Below are positions 35,969 to 46,640 of a DNA stretch of 64,000 nucleotides, piece after piece. This DNA is from Pollenia angustigena (Eukaryota > Arthropoda > Insecta > Diptera > Polleniidae): contig OV884059.1 of NCBI GenBank assembly GCA_930367215.1, positions 230,143,803-230,207,802 of the forward strand. Direction: 5' to 3'. The notes below the pieces were generated by a model. The model saw nothing but the letters and a program-made list of their open reading frames with translations, did no database searches and was not told the DNA's origin. The stretch's first letter is position 1, and each line of letters opens with the position of its first letter. Both the position numbers and the translations under genes were made by a program.

Positions 35969-36186
35969 TTAAATACATTTTTGGAAAAAAAAACTAAAAG
36001 AATAAAAACTGAAAGTGCAAAGGTTGTTTGGGTTTTTTTATTGAACAAAAGAGAAACATTAAAGTTTTTTTTATGAAGATTAAAGTAATGAAAACTACAA
36101 TTACAGAGTTGAAAATTTCATATAAAGCACATTTCATATAAGATAATTCAATGACAATTTAAACGTAAAAATAATTATTAACTTTC

Positions 36187-36760
36187 AACATTTTTAATTT
36201 TTCGAATTTATTCTATGAGCTAAATTTCAGTTATATATGTATTTTATAAAGCTTTTTTGTAATAGTTCTATTTCTACAATTTTTCAGAAATGACTTTATA
36301 CACTACCAGACTATTATATTGTATTTTCTTTTTACATTTTACCTTAGCCTTCCGTTGGAAAGCAATGAGGTATATTGAATGTACAGAAAAATTTACAATT
36401 ATTAGACACCAGCAGAATGTAATGCATTTTCTGGCCCGCTACGGCCGTCGTCAGCATTCTTTGTGTCTCACTGGATAGTGTTACTTTATAAATTGAATGT
36501 ATTTAACTCAACTATTTTAACAAATAGAAACTGGGAATTATTTCCTACCGAAGGTAACTTTATATTATATTCAACATTTTTAATTTTTCGAATTTATTCT
36601 ATGAGCTAAATTTCAGTTATGTATTTTATAAAGCTTTTTTGTAATAGTTCTATTTCTACAATTTTTCAGAAATGACTTTATACACTACCAGACTATTATA
36701 TTGTATTTTCTTTTTACATTTTACCTTAGCCTTCCGTTGGAAAGCAATAAGGTATATTGA
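36187..36760. repeat. Direct duplication of the 'caacatttttaatttttcg' repeat
   Basis: 36187-36375 and 36572-36758 are near-identical at an offset of about 385, and 'gggaattatttcctaccgaa' lies between them. The same sequence is found at 23498-23630, and the linker matches 25684-25735 inverted. Confidence 0.75.
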
Positions 36761-36769
36761 AAGCTAAAA

Positions 36770-37094
36770 ATAGCACCATCACGCCTGAGGTGCTCCTGGT
36801 ATGGGAATTGGTTTTCGACGCTCGTGAGGTAACCTAACTCGAACGGCTATACGGACCCGACAGTCCCCTTTACCTAGTTTTTTTTAAGAAAAAAAAAGAC
36901 AAAAATATAAATATGTTAAATTAAGTATATATATAAGTAGGTAGGCATACCCGTCGTTTTTTTCCCGAAGCAATTCCGTTGGGGACATTAAGCCCAACGT
37001 GCGCGCAAGTTAGGAGTGAGCTCAGGCCTAATTCAGAAGTGGTAGAATCGGTATTTTGTGTACAATCCAGGGCATCCCAAAGCTTATAAATTTC
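36770..37094. other. Unassigned moderately GC-rich segment left of the mariner derivative
   Basis: Includes 'cctaactcgaacggctatac' and 'cccgacagtccccttta'. Together with 37653-38540 (which carries 'gaactgaagccgcgcgaacc' and a ~200-bp GC-richer patch at 38380-38480) it could be the remains of an LTR-type element split by the mariner. I cannot show LTR ends or coding. Confidence 0.25.
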
Positions 37095-37095
37095 A

Positions 37096-37652
37096 AGGGC
37101 CGATGTTGATTTTGAATAAAACACAAACTATTTAGGAAATTATTGTAATTTTATTTTATTATGATAATTGGTATTACTCAATTATGTATGGAACAAAATA
37201 TCGGCCAAATGGGCGCCGCAAGTCTTTATGCATAATGTTCATCAACGACGAGCGTGAGAGGTGCAATTGTTGGGCACGACGACGAGTTGAGGTGGACGGC
37301 TCTTCAGCCACACTATCGCGAACAGCAGCAATATTTTCTGCAGTACGAGCTGTACGAGCATGCACTGGTGTTCTCACATCTTCTACAGACCCGGTTTGCT
37401 CGAATTTTTCCACGATTTTTGCGATTGTACGCACATTTGGACGATCAAATTGACCAAAAAAATCCCGAAGTGCACGATATGCATTTTGATTTGAACGCCC
37501 ATTTTCATAATAAGTCTGGATAACTTTAACACGTTGTTGGATTGTGTATCTCTCCATGGTTCAAATTGAGTAAGTCTGAAATAGAGAAATGTCAAATAAA
37601 ATTCGGAAAAAAACTTGGCGTTGAGGTGTGGTTCACATTCAACATCGGCCCT
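37096..37652 (-). mobile_element. Deletion derivative of a mariner-type transposon
   Basis: Inverted termini AGGGCCGATGTTGA (left) and TCAACATCGGCCCT (right). TA follows the right end (37653-37654); the left flank reads CA, a probably mutated TA. At 557 bp it is less than half the length of a complete mariner, and it retains only the N-terminal part of the transposase gene. Confidence 0.8.
37174..37557 (-). CDS. Mariner-family N-terminal DNA-binding domain ORF (127 aa)
   Basis: Open from ATG (MERYTIQQRVKVIQTYYENG) to a stop, with no break. Residues about 1-60 match the first helix-turn-helix of mariner-type transposases (YRALRDFFGQ, then PNVRTIAKIVEKFEQTGSV). About 60-115 form the second (SVAEEPSTSTRRRAQQLHLS, then SLMNIMHKDL). 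The catalytic DDE/D domain is wholly missing: the protein ends GRYFVPYIIE right where it would begin. Such a product could bind the element's ends but not cut. Whether it is expressed is unknown; no promoter is visible. It is longer and cleaner than expected for neutral decay, but recent deletion explains that equally well. Confidence 0.7.
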   Translation of the reverse strand: MERYTIQQRVKVIQTYYENGRSNQNAYRALRDFFGQFDRPNVRTIAKIVEKFEQTGSVEDVRTPVHARTARTAENIAAVRDSVAEEPSTSTRRRAQQLHLSRSSLMNIMHKDLRRPFGRYFVPYIIE

Positions 37653-38559
37653 TACAATTTAACCACCCTTTATATATATATATATAGAAAAAAGGAGAAA
37701 GCAAAAGGAAAGTAAAAATTAATTAAAAGGCACTGTGAAGGAAAAAAAACAATTGTAAATAAGTTTACTAACGAACTGAAGCCGCGCGAACCGTAAGACG
37801 AAGACGGACGGACAGAAAACCAACCCGTAGCAGAAATTCTTTCTTCTGGAAGATCAGGCAGTGAACTCATCGTTAGTTAGCTGGGAGAGCTTAAATTAGC
37901 CTTAAAAGAAAAGTTAAAGTAAAGATTAAATATAAGCTTGAATCCAAAATTTTTGTATCAGCTTAAGGTAGTAACTTGAATTTTTGAATTGCTAAATTTG
38001 CTATTTTCTAAAATAAGCTTTTGATAATTTGGTTAAATTGTTCTTTTGATTCTGTAAAATAAATGAAATTTACTTAAGAGTTTCTTTTAATAAATCAAGT
38101 AATTCTTTATAATGTTGAAATGAAATCTTTAATATGTGTTGTCATTTAATATGATCGGTTAATTAGAATAATAAGCGGCGGTAAGTAGGGGAAATAAAGT
38201 TTGCAGGTGAGTTTTGGGACGTCGAAGAAGATGACGTCATGGCAATACGAAGTTCTCGAGTGGGAGGGCAATGTATTTGTGTATAGGTATGACCGGTAGG
38301 GAGATGCAGGACTACTTTAAGCCCCTAATACTTAATAAATTAAACCATTAGCTGGTATGATTTTTGTGTTAGTGTGTGTGTATGGTGCAGATTGCCGACA
38401 AGAACCACCCCATCCGGCGAACTTCAGCCGAGCTAAACGCGGACATACCAGCGCCGCTGGCAATCTGGCCACTCTATGTTTCTTTTTCTTCGTCTCTGTT
38501 TGTCCCACAAACAGATGACCACAACACACCATTACATTTTTTTTTTAATAATTAAGAGA

Positions 38560-39480
38560 TTTTAACGGGGTTTCGTTTCTTTAAGTTTTCAAATACTAGT
38601 CGATAATTGTGTCAAGATTCCCTTTTGTGCAGATGTTTGTGCATCCAGTTCTCAGTCTGAATAAGAATGATAAAATAATTGTTTATGGTGTTTGTGATGT
38701 AGTTTTTAATATATATTTCAATAAAAATGAATCAAATAAATAATTTAAATGCATTTCTTTCCTTCAAAAGGCAATAAGCTAGTTCTTAACAAAGTATTTT
38801 ATTAATATGACAAACTTGTAATTAAAATTTGTATATAATTGTTAACCATTATTTTATTCAATATAACAATTTCGTTGTTAAAAATATTTGTTGAATATCA
38901 ACAATTTGAGTTAACAAAAGTATTTTTTATATTTACAAATTCGGTTGTTGGTGCCTTTTCAATTAAAAAATTAATTGTATTGACGAATTTGGTATTCAAT
39001 ATGACAATTGACTTGTCGTAATTTTTTTCTGTGATGGATTTGGAGTACAAAAAGTAAATTTTAATGCAAAATTCAAAATGGGGCACAAAACAATAATTTT
39101 TATTTTTAAAGAAATTTGATATATTATGATTAATATGCAAACGTACAAAAACTTTATTTGCAGAAAATATGTGCAGCAATTCATTGGTAAAATAAAAAAA
39201 ATATTTATGGTACATATATGTATGTATATTTCGAGAAAAATAGTGTAAGCTTTTACTAACGTATTTCTCGACTTTTCAAATGCGCTAAGCCTATTCTGAA
39301 TTTACGATCTGTATATAACTAAAAAGAATATCTCCACAAATATCAAGAACTCCATATTAATAATGCCTGCTCTTAAGTTTGTTTTATTTTTCGAAGAATG
39401 TATCATTTGAATACTTTTTTGTCTTTACATGCTAGAAAGACTCGTGCACTGTTAATGTTGCAAGCTTATTATTGTGTTGA
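38560..39480. other. AT-rich intergenic sequence
   Basis: Several overlapping ORFs of 60-105 codons occur on both strands near 38840-39215, rich in Asn, Phe, Lys and Ile, as expected by chance in such AT-rich DNA. Nothing recognised. Confidence 0.4.
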
Positions 39481-39895
39481 AGTTAATTCGAGATGCCCCA
39501 CCTGGATAACAATCTTGTCGTGATGTGGTGGCTTAAGCGTAGGCTATGGTTACTAGTTTGTGCCCTGATACAGTGGATGACTGGTCAACACTGCATCTGG
39601 TCATAAACTGGAAAACCCAAAGGCCTTCGCAACTAATGGTTATCCATCCTCTCTCCTATCCTCTTTCCCTTCATATCCCTTCTGATCCCCATCCCTTCTC
39701 CCCCACTTGTAAGGTTAAGGTGGTTGGTAGCAGTGCCGAGAACCTGAATGACTAGTTAGTGGTTAAAGAAGACTAGTCGCTAACAGCTCCCCTCCAGTGC
39801 TAGGACACGGGCCGGTTGTAAGTTGTAGTCTAGTCCATGTACGCCGTCACTGCATGGATGGTCCATCCCCTTACGTGCCTACTCGTGGGAACAAA

Positions 39896-41046
39896 ATGAA
39901 GAAAACTCAATTAAATAAAGAAAAATTTTAAAAAAAACAAGATGAGAGAAACCTCTCATCTGAGGACGATCTCCTGGCCTCTAGTCAAGAGACCTTGATC
40001 GGACTCTCCGGAAGTATGGGTGACAGCCAGAGCACGCCACTGCCCACGCAAAACAAATCGAAGCTCACCCAACCGACCGTCAAGTCTGATGGACAACCGG
40101 GTGAGAAAACAAATACAAAAAAGAGGAGAAGTCCTGGTGACATCCTCAGGCAAAAATATAACAAGGCGCAATTCATTCTCGGCAAGATTGCTAAGAACGC
40201 TGCGAATGGTACCCCACACGAACGCGATGAGGAAGATCGTGTTAAATATCAGGCTGTGGTAGAAGAGTACCTTAAGTTTAAGGACAACATGCCCAGCCGC
40301 CAAAACGGAGGAAGATCCGAGATAACACGATCACTCCAGGACCATCGAGCTCTGCAACCACCAGGAGACCCTTTAATGAGGTTGTAAAGGATCACCTATT
40401 GATGGCCTTGGCGAACGACAAGAGTGGTCATCTTACCCCTGTGGTAACAGAATGGGTTGCAATCGAATCCAGATTGGCTGAGCTCGTCATGGAGCACGTC
40501 CTTACCAATGTGGATAGTCCTGCACCTCGTTTTGACTCCGGTGAGATTCACCGGGGCTACAGGGTAATCAAATGTCTGGACGTCTTCTCAAAGGACTTCT
40601 TAGGCAAGTGTATCGCTAAGATTAGCGATGCATGGGATGGCTTAAGTCTTAAGCTAATCCCCGCCGAGGAAATTCCAATAAGACCACGGGCAAAGATTTG
40701 GTTACCGAAGGTAGGTTCTGACGGTCAGAAAATACTGGGATGTCTGAAGAGACAGAACCCCAGTATCCCGATGGAAGAGTGGACTATTATCCGGGCCGAA
40801 GATCACGGGGATAACAGTACGTGCCTTACGCTTGCCATCACGGAGGAAGGCTCAACGGAGCTCGAGAAGGCAGGCCTGAAGCTTTTCTTTGGTGTGCGGG
40901 ACGCTAAGGTAAAAGTGTTCCGCCCAACAAGCTCGGCGAGTGGTGAAACGGATGAGGTCGAGGTCGCCCACAACCTGCTCACCGATATGCAGCTCTCCGA
41001 GTCGGAGGAGAAGCCACCCGATGGCATTGAGAGCCGTGCAGATTAA
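39896..41046 (+). pseudogene. LOA element ORF1 (RNA-binding/gag-like), frameshifted
   Basis: ATG at 39896 gives MKKTQLNKEKF and then a stop caused by an apparent extra T before an A-run (about 39930). The frame resumes as DERNLSSEDDLLASSQ and continues through MGDSQSTPLPTQ and a Lys-rich helix to about 40295. A second shift near 40290-40310 moves to the frame PGPSSSATTRRPFNEVVKDH, which runs open to TAA at 41044-41046. The C-terminal half (RPRAKIWLPKV, CLKRQNPSIPMEEW) resembles the DUF4780-like domain of such ORF1 proteins. No CCHC knuckle is seen. The last 26 nt overlap the start of ORF2. Confidence 0.75.
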
Positions 41047-44000
41047 TCTGCAGCACTCGAGATGTGCTTCCGACAACCTCGGGGTCCTCCTAGCCGAGAA
41101 GGACCTCGACATAGCGCTGGTTCAGGAACCCTGGACGGTAAACGGAGTGGTGAAAGGGTTTCCGGCCAAAACATATAATATACTGTACGCAAAGGACAGG
41201 GCTAGGCCAAGAGCATGTCTTGTTGCGAAAAAACACATTAATATCTTCTTCTGTTCACAGCTTAGCTCAGCGGACCTTTCAGTTGCAAGGGTCGAGATGG
41301 CGGACAAAAGAAGCTTTCTGATTGCCTCATGCTATATGGCACATGACAAAGACGCCCCTCCAGACGAGGTACGGGCGCTCCTATCCTCTTCAGGCGCCAA
41401 AGAGGACTTCATTCTTGGATGTGATGCCAACGCCAGGCACACCATCTGGGGCAGCAGTGAAATCAACAATAGAGGTGAGTGTCTATTAGATTTCATAAAT
41501 ACTAACAAAATTACCATTTGTAACTCTGGCTCTAGGCCAACATTTAGATTTCCTAGTTCGGGTAATTTCAATGGTTATGAACGACAGGTCTAATTTATCA
41601 GTTGATAGGTGGGGGGTATCGAGTAGTAGGTCCTTCTCGGACCACATAGGTAATACCGGGAAACTAAGCTTTAGAAATCCGAGACGAACGGACTGGGCTA
41701 AGTTTAACGGAATTCTTGAACGTAGACTCAGGAGAATGCCGGTGATTCGGGATTCAATCTCTGCACTCGAGGGGGTAGAGGAGACCTTCAGTGGCGCCCT
41801 GACTAGGGCGTTTGAAATCTCCTGCCCTATTACAAGGGCCGGAAAGAGCTTCCCTCCCTGGTGGAACTCGGAACTCTCGGCTCTAAGAAGGGAGGCCCGT
41901 AGGGCCTTCAACACGGGCTATGCCAGTAATTCGTGGCAGGAATACCGCGAAAAACAGAGGGCATATAAAAAGGCAATAACAGTCGCAAAAAGAAGATCAT
42001 GGAGGAACTTCTGCGAATCAATAGATAATACCAAAGAATCTGCCAGACTTAGCAGAGTTTTGGCCAAGGGCCACTCGAACCCAACTTATGTCAAGAGAAC
42101 GGATGACACCTGGTCGGAATCATCGGAGGAAACACTTGACATTCTACTTAATACTCATTTCCCTGGTTGCTTGGACGCTACTGATGGGGAACCAGTATAC
42201 GAGGATTCGCTCTCCGAGATTGATGAAAATATCATTTCGGAGGAAAGAATCCAATGGGCGATCGGTAGTTTTGCCCCATATAAATCCCCAGGACCTAATG
42301 GCATTTTTCCTAGGATGCTGCAGAGCGCACGGAGATATGTCACTCCCTGGTTAAGGTTAATGTATAGACTCTGCCTATCCCTCAATTATGTTCCGGCTAA
42401 TTGGAGGAGGGTAAAGGTGGTTTTTATTCCCAAAATCGGAAAGAGTAGTCATGAGACTGCGGGGGACTTTCGTCCAATCAGTCTATCATCTTTTCTGCTC
42501 AAAACTCTGGAGAGACTTCTGGACTCACATATAAGGCATGGACTGGAGGGTACATCACGACTCTCATGTAGCCAACATGCCTACCTTAAGGGTCGGTCTA
42601 CGGAGACGGCGCTTCACGAGGTAGTAGGGGCCATAGAACGATCACTGGAATATAAACAATTTACCATCGCTGCCTTCCTGGATATTGAGGGCGCTTTTAA
42701 CAACGTCACGTTCACTGCGATCGAACGGGCTCTAACTGATCTGGATGTCCAGGAGTACATCATTAGATGGTTAGTGAACATGTTGAGGTCAAGGATCGTT
42801 ACATCATGTCTTGGCAACAGCGTGAGGTCAAAGAAGGTTAGTAGGGGTACACCCCAAGGTGGGGTGATATCTCCTCTGCTCTGGCTCATCGTTGTTAACT
42901 CGATACTTACTGGTCTGGATAACAGGGGCATCAAGACGGTGGCCTATGCGGATGACGTGGTGTTACTAGTATCTGGTGCGTTTCTGGATGTGATGAGTGA
43001 CATTATGTCCGGTGCGTTGGGGGCGCTCAGCAACTGGGCCGCTGAGTGCGGACTGGGAGTGAACCCAAGCAAAACGGAACTGGTACTGTTCACCAGAAGG
43101 ACGAAGATTCCGGCTTTCAGACTGCCACGGCTGAGGGGTTGCAAACTTCCCCTGTCGAATCACGTTAAATATCTGGGAATTATGTGGACTCGAAACTATC
43201 ATGGAAATTTAATACTCAGCACAGGGTCAGGAAGGCTACGGTGGCTTATTACGCCTGCCGTAGAATGTTTGGCACCAGGTGGGGCCTTAATCCTAGACTG
43301 GTCAAATGGCTATACACGGCAATAGTACGGCCCATTCTTACATATGGATCTCTGGTATGGTGGACCGCGACGGGCAAGAAGTACATCGTGGTTCAGCTGG
43401 GCAGAGTACAAAGATCAGCCTGCATTGGAGTAACAGGCGCTCTACGCACTAGTCCTTCAGAGGCTCTGAACACTATGCTGCACCTTGTTCCAATTGAAAT
43501 ACACCTTATGGCCACATCCGCAAATAGCGCGGTCAGGCTCTCTGCATCGGGATGTTGGAAGGCGAGGACGTACGGTCATGCAGGGATCTTACATAGGCAA
43601 CCAACATCTCTGAAACGACCAACGGACTATATGATACCCCGCATGGACTTTGATAGGAAATTCAGGGTCATATTTCCGTCAAGACGGGAATGGAGTGGGG
43701 GAATCCTGGCCGATGAATACCGCACGAGGGTTTACACAGATGGGTCAAAGATGACTTGTGGTGTCGGCTCCGGGGTCTTCTCGGAGGAACTACATGTGAA
43801 CCTCTCTTTTCGTCTGCCAGATTGGGCCAGCGTATTTCAGGCTGAAATACTGGCGATCAGAGAGGCATGCAGAACACTATACGGCAGGAACATCAGCGGC
43901 AAAATTGGCATCTTCGTCGATAGCCAGGCGGCTCTGATGTCACTGAGCTCGCATAAGACAACATCCATCCTCGTCAACCAGTGCAAGGAAGAACTGTCCA

Positions 44001-44557
44001 GATTGGGCAGCCTATCTGACATTACCTTAATTTGGATCCCTGCGCATAGGGACCATTACGGCAATGAACAGGCGGACGAGCTGGCCAAAACTGGAGCAGC
44101 TCTTGATATTTCACAGGTGGTGTCAGTCGCAACACCCCTGGGAACTATCAGGAGCGAAATCTTCAGGCACTATCTGGATATGGCTGACAATAAATGGAGG
44201 AAACTAGATGGCTGCAGGGCTACCAGGGAAACGTGGCCCACATATGACATAGGTCGCTCTGAGCGACTTCTCAACTTCAGTCGGAAGGACGTGTCGAGAC
44301 TCACATACGTGCTTACTGGTCACTGGACGATTGGCAGGCACGCTATGAGACTCGGCCTCCCTTTCAATGAATGCTGCCGCAGCTGCAGGGAACCTGGAAC
44401 TGAGGAGACAGTATTTCATCTTCTATGTGATTGCCCGGCGTTTAACTCAACGCGACATAGACTATTTGGGGATTACCTTCTACGGGGACTCTCGGAGATA
44501 TCGCGGGTGGGACTTAACAGCCTGCTGAAATATCTCAACGCAACGGGCTGGCTCTAG
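41021..44557 (+). pseudogene. LOA element ORF2: endonuclease, reverse transcriptase, RNase H
   Basis: ATG at 41021 (MALRAVQINLQHSRCASDNL). The APE-type endonuclease runs to about 41590 (DIALVQEPW, CDANARHTIWGS, with catalytic N, E, D and H-region blocks). Near 41575-41590 the frame breaks and the usual motif before the SDH box is missing; the text resumes with SSSRSFSDH. RT spans about 42250-43180 (YKSPGPNGIFPRML, FRPISLSSFLLKTLE, AFLDIEGAFNN, GTPQGGVISPLLW, AYADDVVLL near 42942). A one-base shift near 43182 follows KYLGI. RNase H is at about 43730-44090 (VYTDGSKM, QAEILAI, VDSQAA, GNEQADELAK: all four acidic sites present). A CxxC...H...C zinc motif lies near 44373-44436. Stop at 44555-44557. 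Confidence 0.9.
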
Positions 44558-44799
44558 CCACCTCGGCATTGCCCCCCTGGTTCAAGTCTGATCGGGGGGT
44601 TCCAATTTCTTGACGAGTTGTGTGGTGTCAAAACGGGGCCACTGTCGGCTCTACTTGCTGCACGCCTGGACCTTTGCGTGCTACCACGATAACCAACCAA
44701 CCAACCAATTCGAGATGCAACCTGAGTAATAGAAGAAAAATTAAGTGTATTGTTCATAACATTTTTTGATTTGCTTACGGCTTTATACTAAGAGCTCAT

Positions 44800-45124
44800 G
44801 TTTTGAGTCTTACCTTTGACGATTATCTAAAATTTCGGTTTCAAATTGATCTTTTAAAAATGATTAAAGTACAAAGTCCTTTGTATGTATATTGTTCGGT
44901 TGATTTCTTTTACCTTAGAAGTAATACTTATTTCTCCTATTTGTTATACAACTTATGAAGATTCATTTGTTGTCCGGGCCGCTCAGCTATGGAATTCTTT
45001 GCCTTACAACTTGACTAATTATTTAGTCAATTTTCTATCACTGAGTGTTTGGATCTCTTTTATTATGTGTTTAACTTTCGTGTACATTGCTGAAGCTTTA
45101 AAGATGAAAGATGTTTTTGATTGA
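44800..45124 (+). pseudogene. Jockey-type LINE 3' remnant flanking the LOA insertion
   Basis: Reads LTFDDYLKFRFQIDLLKMIK and, in another frame, EDSFVVRAAQLWNSLPYNL, the C-terminal block of Jockey-clade ORF2. The LOA element sits directly upstream. Joining the sequence across the 12-bp duplication gives an uninterrupted frame from about 39410 through 44757, so the LOA element split an older sequence. Confidence 0.65.
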
Positions 45125-45349
45125 TCTCATTTTGTTTTAAAATAACTTACTTTAATTAATTATTTAAATTACAACATGAATTACTACAAGCTAGTTTACA
45201 ATATTATACTTTGTATTAATACATGTTAAAAACTCAAGTAATTTTTCAAAACAATAATACTTTTCCAAAGTTATTTACGGGAATACAAAATTTACTATTA
45301 AGATTTTTGTATGACGTGCTTAATTCCCAATTTTTTATATTTGATAAAT

Positions 45350-45715
45350 ACACTGAAATTTATTGTTGAGGGAAAGCTAGCTTCTATGCGCATTTCACTG
45401 GTTGCTTAGGCCAGATCATCAGGAAACCTTTTCCAAAGATTTGAGAAAAGCTAAAAATATTATACAAATAAAACCCTAAAGCGAATTAGAATTTTAAACA
45501 CTCAAAGTCTTACTTGTAACAATATCAAAGCTTAAACAAAACACCAACAATAAACAGTGAGTTTATCTTTTCTTACATCAACCTTTTCCCCCTTTTCATT
45601 TGATCAGGGTTGCACTTTAACAAAAGCCTGTTCATGTGTGATAGTGTGAACAGAAACTGTAATGTTAAATTAGATTTTTTGACAGGCGCAACAAAACTCA
45701 TTAGATTTCTATCTC
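45350..45715. repeat. Dispersed repeat shared with 60340-60960
   Basis: Segments such as 'ccagatcatcaggaaacctt' and 'aaacagtgagtttatctttt' recur inverted at 60340-60500, and 'cttctatgcgcatttcactg' inverted at about 60900-60930. 'gttaaattagattttttgac' is shared in direct orientation (45664 and 60795). It is a rearranged mobile-element family of unknown class. Confidence 0.6.
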
Positions 45716-45720
45716 AGGGA

Positions 45721-46217
45721 GTGTGTGAAACGGTAGCAAAGTACTAATGGAAGTAAAATTTTGACACTATTGAGGTGAATAAAATTTCACTAGCCCTGGG
45801 GGCTAGTATAAATTTTGACATTAGTGTAGAAATTTTTGACAACCACAAAATTATTTTTTTTCATCAAATTTGTTTAAACAAAATAAAAAATAATAAGGAC
45901 CAGCGGCAAAAAAATTAAAAAGAATTATATAAGATGTAAGTATTTAAATATGTATAAGTTTTTTTGCACACACTTTTTGTAAAAATTGTTAATAAATCAG
46001 AACGAATTCATCAAATAGTTGGGACGATCTCATTTCCAACAGAATTGAAATGATTATTGTTAAACGTTTGTTTAATTTATTAATTTTCACAAAACTATTA
46101 GTTATTGTTTTTTTCTTTATGTCAAAATTGTTACAATTTCACACAGCACAAATATGAAAATTTTCTACCACAAACAAATTTCATTTCACCATAGAACTTT
46201 GCTACCGTTTCACACAC
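45721..46217. mobile_element. MITE with 22-bp 'gtgtgtgaaacggtagcaaa' termini
   Basis: The left arm 45721-45742 is matched in reverse complement at 46196-46217. The interior is AT-rich and non-coding. It lies about 350 bp upstream of the first Pcmt gene. Confidence 0.7.
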
Positions 46218-46640
46218 AAATTAGCCTTAAAGGCATTCCACCACCACTACTTAAAATGTAAAACAACAAAGTATCATTTTTGAATTCACAGAACGATGTT
46301 ATAGTATTAACAAATTTCCAAGTTTAGGAGCTTATAATCACTTTTCTACACCACTTGTAAAACCATTTTTTTTTTCGATGGTCCCCATCAACTAGAATTT
46401 TTTGGACTTATTTTAATATTTCAGACACACATACACCAGAACTTAAGAATCAATATCTTTATAACACTGCAAAGAATCAACCGTGCATTTAAACGTCAAA
46501 ACTGTTTATATGGAATTGTTTGTAAACAAAAACAGTTGGAAAAACAAAAACCCACTGGTTCGATGAATTTTTGCAAAAAACTTTTATTTACGCGCAAACT
46601 TTTACCTCAGAATTTAAAATTGCTTAAAAGATTCCTTAAA

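Larger units (their letters stand above)
39497..44706 (+). mobile_element. LOA-type non-LTR retrotransposon, near full length
   Basis: 5,210-bp element flanked by a 12-bp direct duplication AATTCGAGATGC (39485-39496 and 44707-44718), with a short (aacc)n tail at the 3' end instead of poly(A). Order: 5' UTR, ORF1, overlapping ORF2 (endonuclease, RT, RNase H, zinc knuckle), then a 3' UTR of about 150 bp. Its GC content (near 50%) and codon use contrast strongly with the AT-rich surroundings. The LOA assignment rests on GTPQGGVISPLLW and AYADDVVLL RT motifs, the RNase H domain and QINLQHSRCAS at the endonuclease start; it is from memory of the family. A few frameshifts make this copy inactive as it stands. 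Confidence 0.9.

Noticed and set aside
37184..37523. Two plus-strand ORFs of 89 codons
   Set aside because: Shadows of the mariner helix-turn-helix ORF on the minus strand.
38332..38532. 66-codon minus-strand ORF in a GC-richer patch
   Set aside because: No recognisable domain; better explained by a remnant of an unidentified retroelement.
38898..39215. 105-codon minus-strand ORF and overlapping plus-strand ORF
   Set aside because: Both strands are open in very AT-rich DNA; composition is Asn/Phe/Lys/Ile and no motif or splice context is seen.
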